Shown: piece by piece, positions 17,248 through 25,584 of the stretch | How the letters are laid out: every line of letters begins with the position of its first letter | Position numbering within the stretch: the first letter of the stretch is position 1 | Source: CAZHZT01 sp964537285 | Lineage (GTDB): Bacteria; Bacteroidota; Bacteroidia; Chitinophagales; Saprospiraceae | NCBI GenBank assembly: GCA_964537285.1 | Contig: CAZHZT010000006.1 | Coordinates: 17,673 to 81,672 of the forward strand | Direction: 5' to 3' | DNA: 64,000 nt | Position numbers and translations under genes: made by a program | The notes under the pieces: generated by a model | Databases searched by the model: none | The model's input: only the letters and a program-made list of their open reading frames with translations | Told to the model about the DNA's origin: nothing

Positions 17248-18624
17248 TTATAGCTTTTGGTTAATCAATTCATAAGCTTTTATAAATGCAGTTTCAACTG
17301 AAACTTTGTCATTGGTTTTATAACTAACAACCCCAAGGTACTCGTTGTCTTCATATAACTTTTTGGCTAAAACCTTGGACATCTCGTCTCTTTTATAAAC
17401 TTTTTTGATCAAGTCTTTCGTGTAATCACTTAACACAACAGACCAGGAAGTAAATAGTAGTTTATTAATAAACTGCTTGCGTGCATTGGGCAGAAGGTGC
17501 TTGGGAAGACATTTTCGGAAGGCATATTCTCCAAAAAGAAAAAAAGCATTATCCATACTTTGGGAAAAGGCACTCTTTATTTCTTGGAAGGATGATTCGT
17601 TTTGGAGGTTAAGAAACTCTATTGTGTCATCAAGGAATTCAGTCATATTTCCTCTATAAAAAAGTTCCTTTTTTTTCTTGGTTCTTCCAAGCCAAAAACC
17701 AATAAATCTTAATACTAACTCATGGGCCTGCATTCTTGAGGTACTTATACTGCCACCTGTAGCAACTTCAAAGGCTTTCGAGTACGCTAGTTCATTGATA
17801 AGGTTTCTCGTGTGAGGCTCTGAAAGGCAATTTCTGATTTCCTGATTATTGAGCGGTTTTCCTCCTGTATTAATTCTTCTAAAAATATCAAATTTGACCC
17901 GTGAGGGAGAACTCGGTTCAATAATGTTTACTGTTAATTGAGTTTGTAATAGGTTTCTGAAATAAGTTGAATCAATGCCTTCCTTTTTAGTTTCACCTTG
18001 AAACCATTTACCTTCCTGTTCTAATAAGTATTCAAGGTATCGTAGTTTAAATTCATTTCGCATAAAGTTTCTGATCGTAGTAAGCCGCTGCAAGCCATCC
18101 ACCACTTGATATTTACCATCTTGGGTTTCGGAGAGATAAAAGGCCGGTACCGGAGTACGCAGCATAAGGCTTTCTATAAACTGTGATTGTCGCTTCCTGT
18201 CCCAAACATAGCCTCTTTGAAAATCAGGGGAGAGTTCTACTTGATTCCATTCGTCAATCAGTTCAAATATATGAGAGATTGACCAACGGTCACTCCGAAT
18301 TTTAATTTTATGAGGATCATAGGGTTGAGGTTCCTCGACTTCATCAGCGTCACTATCATCAAAACCACTTTGTTTTTGGTCAAGGATTCCCCTTAGCAAT
18401 TCATTTATTTGAGAAGAAATAGTGTCTTCGTCTGTCGTGACTTCTTTTGAAATATTTTCGATTTGTTCTAACAAATATGCACGCTCTCTGAAGATAATGC
18501 GTATTGGGAATTCATTTTGAGAACTAGTCAGTTCCCATCTTCGTTTTTCACCGCTTTCTTCCAGTAATCTCGGTTTAAGTTCTATTGGAGTTACATCGCC
18601 GTTATTTCCGATCTCAATAAACAT
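17248..18624 (-). CDS. DUF262 (ParB-like NTPase) protein
   Basis: The 458-residue protein has a DUF262 domain from about residue 110: ISHIFELIDEW, LSPDFQRGYVWDRKRQ and YQVVDGLQRLTTIRNF near 170, the last being the DGxQRxT hallmark. The region FDIFRRINTGGKPLNNQEIR is also typical. Unlike the 3553-5262 protein it has no DUF1524 HNH at its end, so it resembles a GmrS-like subunit alone. The N-terminal 100 residues are an extra acidic domain. It is the first gene of the DUF262-AAA-unknown operon. A palindrome 16 bp upstream of its start is shared with DNA upstream of the other DUF262 gene, suggesting common control. Confidence 0.85.
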   Translation of the reverse strand: MFIEIGNNGDVTPIELKPRLLEESGEKRRWELTSSQNEFPIRIIFRERAYLLEQIENISKEVTTDEDTISSQINELLRGILDQKQSGFDDSDADEVEEPQPYDPHKIKIRSDRWSISHIFELIDEWNQVELSPDFQRGYVWDRKRQSQFIESLMLRTPVPAFYLSETQDGKYQVVDGLQRLTTIRNFMRNEFKLRYLEYLLEQEGKWFQGETKKEGIDSTYFRNLLQTQLTVNIIEPSSPSRVKFDIFRRINTGGKPLNNQEIRNCLSEPHTRNLINELAYSKAFEVATGGSISTSRMQAHELVLRFIGFWLGRTKKKKELFYRGNMTEFLDDTIEFLNLQNESSFQEIKSAFSQSMDNAFFLFGEYAFRKCLPKHLLPNARKQFINKLLFTSWSVVLSDYTKDLIKKVYKRDEMSKVLAKKLYEDNEYLGVVSYKTNDKVSVETAFIKAYELINQKL

Positions 18625-18639
18625 GGTTTATTATTTTAC

Positions 18640-18667
18640 GATTAATTGTAAAATTAATCATTTCTTT
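18640..18667. promoter_or_regulatory. Putative operator upstream of DUF262 operon
   Basis: GATTAATTGTAAAATTAATC is an inverted repeat (7-bp arms, 6-bp spacer). It starts 16 bp before the DUF262 start codon, where a repressor could block transcription or initiation. With the following ATTTCTTT it matches 5588-5615 at 27 of 28 bases. Confidence 0.5.
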
Positions 18668-18757
18668 ATAGATATAAAATGTGGAGTGTGAGAATAAGTA
18701 TATGGTAGTTGTTGCTTTATCTTACTATTTGATTTTTTTATAAGAAATTTTCACTAC

Positions 18758-19870
18758 CTATTGCTTCTTCAACTCCTTACCCAACTTCCCCAGCACCGGC
18801 TTGATCGCCTTTTCCATTCTCAGCATGCCATCCACCAGACGGGAGATCATATCACCCCAGGTGGCTTTGTCGAGCAGGTTGGCCTCAAATTCATACTTAA
18901 TCCGGCAGGCCTGCTTATCATCGAGGCGTTGCCAAATGAGTTCGCCGCCAAAGTCATTCTCGAGTTTTTCCTTTTTTTCATGGAGGAAATCGTAGCAAAA
19001 TTTATTTTCTTCGCGATCGCCGCGATCAATATAGACTTCTACCCGTCCGAAATTGGTGCCAACGACAAAGTTCCATGCAATACCTCTAACGCCTGATCCT
19101 GCACCAATCCAGTGATAGTCCGAAGGACTGATGTTTTGGTAGAGGTCGCTTTTTTCATTCATTGCATGGAGTAACTTTGTCCAAAACTCCCGGCGAATCG
19201 TTTTCAAGGTGTTTTTTGCAGCCTGAGAAGAAATCTCTTCTTTCTGCTTTTGCGCCATCTTTATGATCAATTCCTCTGCATCTTTTACCGGGATGATCTG
19301 ATCAAAATTCAGCAGCAAATATTCGCCCATCTGGTGGGGCGTCACTTTAAAGCATTGGACGCGCAGGCCGTAGTTAAGCAGCCACAAAACCGTTGAAGTC
19401 ACTTCTTTTCTGAATTCTGCCGCGATAAAGATCAAACGCTGGGCATTGCCGACGTTGAGCTCCGGATCTTCGGTATCAAAAAACTCTTCCAGGTTTTCTT
19501 TAGCCGATTGATCGGAGGCGGTTTTGTTTAAGTAATCTTGGTAGATATTGATGATTTGCTCTTTCGTCAGGGTGGAACAGTAGGAAGCATACTTTAAAGC
19601 CTGCCAGGTTACATCCCTCCCCGAATCGTCGAGTTTGTTTTCAATAACGACGATGTTGCCGGTTTTATCCAAGGCCAGCAAATCCAGACGCTCTCTGGTG
19701 TCTTCAAAGCCTGAGAACTCTTCCTGGATGATCAGCAGTTCTTCGCCCAGGCAATCCGGGGAGTGGGCAATCCATTTTTGCAGGTGATCCCGCTCTTTAA
19801 AGCCCAGTGAGGAAAAGGTTTTTTGCTCTATTTTTTCTATGGTGTTGCTGGCTTTGTTGATGAGGTACAT
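18758..19870 (-). CDS. DUF4268 protein with PD-(D/E)XK nuclease fold
   Basis: The 370-residue protein has a PD-(D/E)XK core in its first 100 residues: TRERLDLLALDKTG (D63), NIVVIENKL (E77-x-K79) and TWQALKYASYCS with the following conserved Q. The C-terminal half matches the DUF4268 pattern in composition (FVVGTNFGRVEVYIDRGDRE). DUF4268 proteins are found in defence islands and are thought to act as restriction-like nucleases; that role is inferred. The start ATG 19870 is clear. It is transcribed towards the DUF262 operon, with 133 bp between its stop and that gene's start, and could be its first gene or independent. Confidence 0.82.
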   Translation of the reverse strand: MYLINKASNTIEKIEQKTFSSLGFKERDHLQKWIAHSPDCLGEELLIIQEEFSGFEDTRERLDLLALDKTGNIVVIENKLDDSGRDVTWQALKYASYCSTLTKEQIINIYQDYLNKTASDQSAKENLEEFFDTEDPELNVGNAQRLIFIAAEFRKEVTSTVLWLLNYGLRVQCFKVTPHQMGEYLLLNFDQIIPVKDAEELIIKMAQKQKEEISSQAAKNTLKTIRREFWTKLLHAMNEKSDLYQNISPSDYHWIGAGSGVRGIAWNFVVGTNFGRVEVYIDRGDREENKFCYDFLHEKKEKLENDFGGELIWQRLDDKQACRIKYEFEANLLDKATWGDMISRLVDGMLRMEKAIKPVLGKLGKELKKQ

Positions 19871-20035
19871 GTTGTAAGGTTTAGGATTCTTGATGGTAGT
19901 GTTTAAAATAGACTTGTTCTTTAATTGCTGATGGGGTGCAGAACAAGTCTAATGTATGTTATTCCGATTCTGCGTCCTCTGCGGTGAAGTTTTCTTTTTA
20001 AAACCACCAAAATCATAGAAAATACAGAGAAATTC

Positions 20036-20147
20036 AGTTCTTTGACATAAATCGTGAAAAAATGGAACTTCAAAATGATAACCCTTTCAGCCACAAGGGT
20101 ATTCAAGGGGTATCATTTTGAAGTTCCACACAATTTGTCAAAGAACG
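20036..20147. mobile_element. Family A MITE-like element, copy A3
   Basis: This 112-bp palindrome with ends AGTTCTTTGAC and GTCAAAGAACG is flanked by AGAAATTC at 20028-20035 and 20148-20155, an 8-bp target duplication. Confidence 0.87.
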
Positions 20148-20192
20148 AGAAATTCTAATCATTTGAAAGATCGTACATTTTACTACCTCGAA

Positions 20193-20265
20193 ATTAAATT
20201 TCGTGGCGTATGCGCGTTTATTTCCCAAAGCGAGAATCGCTGACGCCTAGTTCTTGAAGCACTAG
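20193..20265. repeat. Half of a family B element plus a repeated 19-mer
   Basis: ATTTCGTGGCGTATGCGCG is followed by AAAGCGAGAATCGCT (ends 20241), matching one arm of family B. CTAGTTCTTGAAGCACTAG at 20247-20265 is the exact reverse complement of 5384-5402. Confidence 0.55.
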
Positions 20266-20314
20266 TCTTGATTATGGCACGTAATAACAAATAATCATCA
20301 CCAAAATTAATAAA

Positions 20315-21472
20315 ATGAAGATTCAAACATTCAGAATGGTACTTTTCCTATTACTCAGTTGTTCAACTTTAGCCGTAGGTCAAGATGTTCAATTTACAGA
20401 CCTGGAAAATCTGCCCGAAGCCAGAAGTGCTTTAACTTCTGCAAGCAATGGAGAAAATATTTTTATAGTCAATGGATTTGGAATAAATGAACAATACACT
20501 GACGAGGTTTTTCAATACAATATTGCGCAAAATTCATGGTCAATTCTGACTTCCTCTACCTTGGCTAAGCGGTATGCTTCAGCTGGAGTCGTAGGGGATC
20601 ACTTATATGTGTTCAATGGTATAATGGAGTATGGTGATCTCAACAGTACAGTTGAGAAAATAGATCTAAATGATGGCTCGATCGATTATTTATTGGGCAA
20701 TCCTCAACTCGCCCGAGCTGCAGGAGTTGCCACCTGGAATAACAAAATTTATTCTTTCGGAGGACGATTGGAACCCAATGTATATTCCAACAAATTATAT
20801 GAATTTGATCCGCAAAGTAATACCTGGACGGAGCTAGCGGAAATTCCTTTTGCAGGTGAAACAAAAGGGGAAATAGTTGACGGTAAGCTTTATGTTATTG
20901 GTGGTTTCAATGGCACCGTTTCTGACCGCATAGATGTTTATAACCTGTCTACAGGCATCTGGGAATCTAATTTTCAAATGCCTGTTGGTATTTCTGCCCA
21001 TGCAACCGCTTTAGTGGGGAGTAAAATATACCTGGTAGGTGATTTCTCCAATTTAACATCTTTAGCCTACTTTGATACGCAGGACAATAGTTTCAATGTC
21101 TTAACCAGCAATTTAAACGAACGCAGGCATTGTGCCGCTGAAGGTATTGGGAGTAGTCTTTATGCAATAGGGGGTAATACCGCTTCTACTATACAAAGTT
21201 CTATTTCAAGTGTTCAGAAAGCGGACATAACAACTTCAATTAAGGAGATTTCTAAGGTTCAATTAATCGAAGTTTTTCCAAACCCAACTACGAGTACCCT
21301 AAATTTGAGCGAAAGACTTGATGCATTGAATATTTACGATGCCCAGGGGAAGGAGGTACAGAGATTTATCAACATAAGGGAAGTGGACACTTCTACGCTG
21401 GAAAAAGGAATCTATTTTATTAAAGGAAATGTAGGAGGAAAGTTGTATCAAGCTAAATTCATGAAAATTTAA
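20315..21472 (+). CDS. Secreted kelch-repeat protein with T9SS type A sorting domain
   Basis: The 385-residue protein starts with a signal peptide (MKIQTFRMVLFLLLSCST, cut near VGQ). Kelch-type beta-propeller blades follow, for example GVATWNNKIYSFGGRLEPN, GEIVDGKLYVIGGFNG and GIGSSLYAIGGNT. The last 75 residues are a type A Por/T9SS sorting domain (VFPNPTTSTLNLS, YDAQGKEV, LEKGIYFIKG, KFMKI end). The protein should be exported by the Sec pathway and type IX system to the cell surface or outside. Function beyond ligand or sugar binding cannot be told. It is flanked by palindromic elements on both sides. Confidence 0.88.
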   Translation: MKIQTFRMVLFLLLSCSTLAVGQDVQFTDLENLPEARSALTSASNGENIFIVNGFGINEQYTDEVFQYNIAQNSWSILTSSTLAKRYASAGVVGDHLYVFNGIMEYGDLNSTVEKIDLNDGSIDYLLGNPQLARAAGVATWNNKIYSFGGRLEPNVYSNKLYEFDPQSNTWTELAEIPFAGETKGEIVDGKLYVIGGFNGTVSDRIDVYNLSTGIWESNFQMPVGISAHATALVGSKIYLVGDFSNLTSLAYFDTQDNSFNVLTSNLNERRHCAAEGIGSSLYAIGGNTASTIQSSISSVQKADITTSIKEISKVQLIEVFPNPTTSTLNLSERLDALNIYDAQGKEVQRFINIREVDTSTLEKGIYFIKGNVGGKLYQAKFMKI

Positions 21473-21513
21473 GCTTGCGGGTAAATGGGGGCAAATATTT
21501 TGCGCTCTTTGAC

Positions 21514-21588
21514 AGCGATTCTCGCTTTGAAAAAAAACGCTGCGAAGCGGCGTAAATTTGGTTTTGGATTTCCAAAACGAGAATTGCT
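21514..21588. mobile_element. Short family B element inserted next to family A copy A4
   Basis: This 75-bp form runs from AGCGATTCTCGCTTTG to CAAAACGAGAATTGCT and lacks the long hairpin core. Its flanks, CTCTTTGAC on the left and TTCTTTGAC on the right, look like a target duplication made inside the end of element A4. Confidence 0.7.
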
Positions 21589-21686
21589 GGTTCTTTGACA
21601 AATTGTGTGGAACTGGAAACATGAGTCATCCCGAATTTTCGGGATGACTCATGTTTCCAGTTCCACACAATCTATGTCAAAGAACT
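21589..21686. mobile_element. Family A element, copy A4, with a different core
   Basis: The ends GTTCTTTGACAAATTGTG and GTCAAAGAACT match family A, but the interior is a 40-bp hairpin (21617-21656, AAACATGAGTCATCCCGAAT...). That hairpin also occurs on its own at 22871-22910 and 63870-63909. Confidence 0.75.
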
Positions 21687-21694
21687 TTTTTTTG

Positions 21695-21702
21695 TATATT
21701 TG
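21695..21702 (+). promoter_or_regulatory. Bacteroidota -7 box upstream of the desaturase
   Basis: TATATTTG fits the TAnnTTTG consensus. It lies 8 bp after the end of element A4, so any -33 contact would fall inside the mobile element. Confidence 0.45.
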
Positions 21703-21793
21703 ACCATCTATATCAAAGATTTTATCCTGTTATAGCCTAAAATACCGGTCACTGAGGAACAATCGGGTTTTATTCATACTAAATCATCTTTTC

Positions 21794-22852
21794 ATGGTCA
21801 AATTCCCACGAGACAATAACTTTTACCTCGAATTGAAAAAAGAAGTAGACGAATTTATTAAACGTAATCCACAGCTTAAGAATCTGTTTATCTTAAAACT
21901 GATTGTATTTTTTGGGCTGGAGCTTGCCTTGTATGCGCTTTATCTCTTTGCAGATAGCCTGCTTATGCCCTTGATGGCCATTATGCTAGGAATGAACCAC
22001 GTTTTCTTAGCCATGAATGTTGGTCACGATGGTCTTCATGGCACATTCTACAGGAAAAAAATGCACATGGCCATTTTCAAAATACCCTTTATTCTGGTAG
22101 GAACCAGCCCCTATTTATGGAGAATCACCCACAACCAAAGTCATCACCACAACACTAATGTAAACGACCATGATTTTGATATCATCACCCAAGGCACACC
22201 AGTGGTAAGATGGACAGAAAAGATGGCTCTTACATCTTTTTCTAAATACCAGCATATCTATGCCCCTTTCTTGTATTGTTGTTCTACGCTTTGGTGGCTG
22301 TTTTCAAGAGATTTCAAGCTCATGCGCAAACCAGAGATCGCCAAGATCGAGCATCCTGATACAGGGTACAATGAATATCGCGTAATGCTTTGGCAGAAAA
22401 TATTTCATGTCGGGATCTTTCTACTGATTCCCATCCTTTTAGGCAAGGGGATTCTGCTAACCATCCTTAGCTTTGTGCTCATTCATGCGGTCCAAAGTTT
22501 TATAATGGCTCATACCTTACTGGTCGCTCACATAGTTGAAAAGACACAAGTATTTGAGCCCGCAGAAAAGAAAATGGATCACTCATGGGCGGCACACCAA
22601 CTGTATACTACAGCCAACTTTGGTACAAAAAGCAAATTACTTTTCTTCTTGCTTGGAGGCCTCAACTTTCAGGTGGAGCATCATCTCTTCCCTCACGTTT
22701 CTCATGTCTATTATTTTAAAATGGCCAGTATTCTGAAAAAGCATACAGAGCGCGTAGGCTTACCTTATCATGAGTATGAGCGTGTGAGTGATGCTATTCG
22801 CTCTCATTACAAGATACTTTGGAGGTTGGGAAAAGGAGCGAGCCAGGCCTGA
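21794..22852 (+). CDS. Membrane fatty-acid desaturase
   Basis: The 352-residue protein has the three histidine boxes of front-end or acyl-lipid desaturases: HDGLHG (about residue 78), HNQSHHHN (about 115) and the C-terminal FQVEHHLFPH (about 294). Hydrophobic segments surround residues 40-70 and 205-250. Such di-iron membrane enzymes insert a double bond in fatty acyl chains and keep membranes fluid. The first box is HxxxH as in linoleoyl-CoA/delta-6-type desaturases; the exact regiospecificity cannot be read from sequence. The gene stands alone, with a TATATTTG promoter box about 90 bp upstream and a hairpin terminator 19 bp after the stop. Confidence 0.9.
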   Translation: MVKFPRDNNFYLELKKEVDEFIKRNPQLKNLFILKLIVFFGLELALYALYLFADSLLMPLMAIMLGMNHVFLAMNVGHDGLHGTFYRKKMHMAIFKIPFILVGTSPYLWRITHNQSHHHNTNVNDHDFDIITQGTPVVRWTEKMALTSFSKYQHIYAPFLYCCSTLWWLFSRDFKLMRKPEIAKIEHPDTGYNEYRVMLWQKIFHVGIFLLIPILLGKGILLTILSFVLIHAVQSFIMAHTLLVAHIVEKTQVFEPAEKKMDHSWAAHQLYTTANFGTKSKLLFFLLGGLNFQVEHHLFPHVSHVYYFKMASILKKHTERVGLPYHEYERVSDAIRSHYKILWRLGKGASQA

Positions 22853-22870
22853 GACGGGAGTTTCCTATAA

Positions 22871-22910
22871 AAACATGAGCCATTCCGAATTTTCGGAATG
22901 ACTCATGTTT
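22871..22910. terminator. 40-bp hairpin, bidirectional terminator
   Basis: AAACATGAGCCATTCCGAAT faces TTCGGAATGACTCATGTTT. It separates the rightward desaturase from the leftward tRNA-His. Relatives lie at 21617-21656 (inside a mobile element) and 63870-63909. Confidence 0.7.
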
Positions 22911-22914
22911 ATTG

Positions 22915-22989
22915 GGTGACTAACCGGGGTCGAACCGGCGACCTCTGGAACCACAATCCAGCGCTCTAACCAACTGAGCTATAGCCACC
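22915..22989 (-). tRNA. tRNA-His (GTG)
   Basis: On the minus strand the sequence folds as a cloverleaf: acceptor GTGGCTA/TAGTCAC with the extra G-1 opposite C73 typical of histidine tRNA, D-loop AGCTCAGTTGGTTAGAGC, anticodon GTG in ATTGTGGT, and T arm GCCGGTTCGACCCCGGT. The CCA end is not encoded. Confidence 0.95.
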
Positions 22990-23370
22990 ATGTTAATTAT
23001 AACTACTATTAAAAGCGCGGCAAAGGTAAAAAAGTTCCGAAAAATCCGCAAATTTTTCTCAAAATAAAAAGTAATATCTACGCTGCTTTGCAGCAATCTT
23101 TTCTTTTGAGGGGGCGAAAGAGGAAAACGCGCCTCTACAATAAAAAATATCCTTCCGAAAGCAGCGGCTCACTCCGGTCGTTCGCTTCTGTGCACAGCCA
23201 ATTAAATATAATCAATGTGCCTTATTGGCAGCTTTTTTCGCTTTGGTGTCAAATTGGCGCTTTTAGGCAAGGCAAACTGCCAATAGTTCCCTCTTTTTTT
23301 CAATGGCATACAGATTGCATTTCTCTAAGTGAATTCATTAATTTAATATTTAACCAAAATTAAAATAATC
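22990..23370. other. Intergenic gap upstream of hsp20
   Basis: No gene is seen. Around 23082-23140 there is text (CGCTGCTTTGCAGC, CTTTTGAGGGGGCGAAAGAGG) that resembles one worn arm of family B. TTGGCAGCTTTTTTCGC and GGCAAACTGCCAA near 23224-23284 can form a weak hairpin. I see no CIRCE-type heat-shock operator. Confidence 0.4.
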
Positions 23371-23814
23371 ATGACACTTATCAGAAGATCAGGCGGCCTA
23401 GTGCCAGGTTTATCTCGCGTATTCGACGATTTCTTTAAGGACGATTTCTTCCGTTTACCTGCTACCACTAACGATGGCTTGAACACTATGCCATCCGTAA
23501 ACGTGAAGGAAACTGAAGATGCTTTCGAAATGGAAGTTGCTGTACCCGGAATGAACAAAGATGATTTTAACATTAACATTGATGACAATGTGCTCACTAT
23601 CTCTTCAGAAAAGAAAGAAGAGAATGAGGTAAATGAAGAAAATTACCACAAACGTGAGTTCCGCTACCATACCTTTAAGCGTACTTTTACGATTCCTGCT
23701 ACCGTGAAATCTGAAGAAATTAATGCGAAGTATGAAGATGGTATCCTTCATCTAACATTACCTAAACGCGAAGAAGCTAAATCAAAACCTTCTCGTGTGA
23801 TCGGTATTTCGTAA
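23371..23814 (+). CDS. Hsp20/alpha-crystallin small heat-shock protein
   Basis: The 147-residue protein contains an alpha-crystallin domain from about residue 37 to 140 (MPSVNVKETEDAFEMEVAVP, GMNKDDFNINIDDNVLTIS, then FRYHTFKRTFTIPATV and KYEDGILHLTLPKRE). It ends with SRVIGIS, an IxI-type motif used for oligomer assembly. Small heat-shock proteins hold unfolding clients in the cytoplasm for refolding. A DnaJ-family cochaperone gene follows 106 bp downstream on the same strand, which fits a stress-response pair. Length is normal and the start ATG is clear. Confidence 0.93.
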   Translation: MTLIRRSGGLVPGLSRVFDDFFKDDFFRLPATTNDGLNTMPSVNVKETEDAFEMEVAVPGMNKDDFNINIDDNVLTISSEKKEENEVNEENYHKREFRYHTFKRTFTIPATVKSEEINAKYEDGILHLTLPKREEAKSKPSRVIGIS

Positions 23815-23824
23815 AAAAATAATT

Positions 23825-23858
23825 CGGGAAACGGTTAACGGGGAACGAAAAACGGGAT
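23825..23858. repeat. CGGTTAA heptamer repeat, copy 2
   Basis: GGGAAACGGTTAACGGGGAA is followed by CGAAAAACGGG between hsp20 and dnaJ. It belongs to the same family as 6808-6846 and 44528-44595. Confidence 0.5.
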
Positions 23859-23920
23859 GTGAAGGCAAATCGTTATCGTTCCCTGTTGATCTTTCCCCAT
23901 ACCCATCTTAGGAACTAGAA

Positions 23921-24880
23921 ATGGATTATAAAGATTATTATAAAATACTAGGGGTAAGTAAAAATGCGACCGAAGAGGAGATCAAAAAAGCTTATAAAAA
24001 GCTTGCAATGAAGCATCATCCCGATCGCAATAAGGAGGACGAACAAGCGGAAGCGCGCTTTAAGGAAATAAGCGAGGCTTATACCGTTTTAAGCGATTCG
24101 GAAAAAAGAGAACTTTATGATAAACTCGGTGCTAACTGGCAAGCTTACCAACAGGGTGGGGGCGATCAGTTCGATTGGTCTCAGTTTGGTGGTAACCCTT
24201 TCGGCAGCGGCGGCGGCCACCGGACCTTTACGTTCGAGGGCGACCCTTCCTCCTTTTTCGAAGATAGTGGATTTTCTGACTTCTTTGGTCACTTCTTTTC
24301 AGGAGGTTTTCAAGGTGGGTCTGAAAGCTTTGGCCGTAGCAGCGGGACAAGGCATGCATATCATGGGCAAGGACGTGATGCCAACGCGGAATTGCAAATA
24401 AGTCTGGAAGATGCCTATCACGGAGCTTCTAAAACTTTTGAGTGGAATGACGAGCGCCTGCGGGTAAAAATAAAGCCCGGCGTGAAAGATGGCCAGCGCC
24501 TTCGACTAAAAGGTAAAGGATATCCTAGTTACAATGGTGCACCGCGAGGTGATCTCTATCTGATATTGAAAATAGCGCCTCATCCACGCTTTGAGCGGGA
24601 AGGCGATCATCTGATCACTGAGCAATCAGTCGATCTATATACTGCCGTGTTGGGAGGCAAAATGAGCATCCCAACGCTATCCGGCGAATTGCTTGTGAAC
24701 ATTCCTAAAGGTACCTCTTCCGGAAAAACCTTTCGCTTGAAAGGCAAGGGGATGCCCAAAAATGCTCAGGCAAATAGCTTTGGTGATTTGTTGGTTCGCA
24801 TTCAAATTTCTACTCCGACCAATTTGAGTGAAGAGCAGGAAAAGTTGTTCATGCAACTCAGAAACCTTGACCGGGATTAA
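23921..24880 (+). CDS. DnaJ/CbpA-type J-domain cochaperone
   Basis: The 319-residue protein starts with a J domain ([22 protein letters not shown] at residues 33-35). A Gly/Phe-rich linker follows (about 70-135, [17 protein letters not shown]), then a DnaJ C-terminal substrate-binding region (about 150-315). There is no CxxCxGxG zinc finger, so it is a class B/CbpA-like J protein. It stimulates DnaK ATPase and delivers clients. The C-terminal residues LDRD and the stop are encoded by the first units of the decamer repeat at 24868-25022. It follows hsp20 and may be cotranscribed with it. Confidence 0.9.
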   Translation: MDYKDYYKILGVSKNATEEEIKKAYKKLAMKHHPDRNKEDEQAEARFKEISEAYTVLSDSEKRELYDKLGANWQAYQQGGGDQFDWSQFGGNPFGSGGGHRTFTFEGDPSSFFEDSGFSDFFGHFFSGGFQGGSESFGRSSGTRHAYHGQGRDANAELQISLEDAYHGASKTFEWNDERLRVKIKPGVKDGQRLRLKGKGYPSYNGAPRGDLYLILKIAPHPRFEREGDHLITEQSVDLYTAVLGGKMSIPTLSGELLVNIPKGTSSGKTFRLKGKGMPKNAQANSFGDLLVRIQISTPTNLSEEQEKLFMQLRNLDRD

Positions 24881-25022
24881 GCCGGGATTGACTGGGATTA
24901 ACCGCGATAAGCTTTAAACAAAGTGCTCAATTTAATCCCGGTCAATCGTGGCCCAATCCCGGTTCATCCTTGTCCATCGCGGTCAGTCGTGGCTTAATTC
25001 AATCGCGGTCAATCGCGGTCCA
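24868..25022. repeat. Inverted array of ~10-bp repeats between dnaJ and rfbC-like gene
   Basis: Units such as GACCGGGATT, AAGCCGGGATT and GACTGGGATT on the left face reverse-complement units ATCCCGGTCA, ATCGCGGTCA and ATCGCGGTCC on the right. The two convergent genes both end inside the array. Confidence 0.7.
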
Positions 25023-25532
25023 ATTTTGGTCTTTCTCCGACAATATCGGTTTATCCGTAGGCCATGAAATGCCAAAAAACGGATCGTTCCACCGGATCCC
25101 TCGTTCTAATTCCGGGGTATAAGGATGCGAAACGGCATAGAGTACCTCGCAATCCGGCTCCAGGGTCAAAAAAGCGTGAGCGAAGCCTTCCGGAACATAA
25201 AGCATTTGTTTTTGCGCTGCATCCAATTCAATTGAATAATGTTTGCAATAAGTTGGAGACGCTTTTCGAAGATCAATTATTACATCTAAGATTTTTCCCT
25301 TTATACAGCGAACAGATTTGGCCTCGGCTGCTTCCCCGATTTGATAGTGGAAGCCTCTAAGCGTATATTTCTCTTTGGAATAAGAGATGTTCATTTGGGC
25401 AATGTGAGGGTTCAGCTTGTGTTGTTCATATTCATCCCGGCAGAAAGCCCGGGCGAAGAAACCTCGATGATCACTGTGTTGCTTAAGTTCGATCAAATAG
25501 GCGTCTTTGACTGGAAGTGGATGGAAAGTCAT
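24999..25532 (-). CDS. rfbC: dTDP-4-dehydrorhamnose 3,5-epimerase family protein
   Basis: The 177-residue cupin-type sugar epimerase shows DHRGFFARAF, YTLRGFHYQ (catalytic His near residue 62), KGKILDVIIDLRKASPTY and LYVPEGFAHAFLTLE, followed by YAVSHPYTPELERGIRWNDP. These motifs match RfbC/RmlC, which makes dTDP-L-rhamnose precursors for surface polysaccharide. No rfbA/B/D genes are in the window; the neighbours are two NAD-dependent epimerases. The enzyme could therefore serve a related deoxysugar. The C-terminal WTAIDRD is encoded by the decamer repeat array, so the native end may have been altered. Confidence 0.85.
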   Translation of the reverse strand: MTFHPLPVKDAYLIELKQHSDHRGFFARAFCRDEYEQHKLNPHIAQMNISYSKEKYTLRGFHYQIGEAAEAKSVRCIKGKILDVIIDLRKASPTYCKHYSIELDAAQKQMLYVPEGFAHAFLTLEPDCEVLYAVSHPYTPELERGIRWNDPFFGISWPTDKPILSEKDQNWTAIDRD

Positions 25533-25584
25533 TTTTTATTATTTTGAAGCAGTAATTCTTGGGTTCTAGATGATTTAATTTGGC

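Noticed and set aside
24868..25022. CRISPR array
   Set aside because: The units are about 10 bp without unique spacers, and no cas genes are nearby; it is an inverted short-repeat array.
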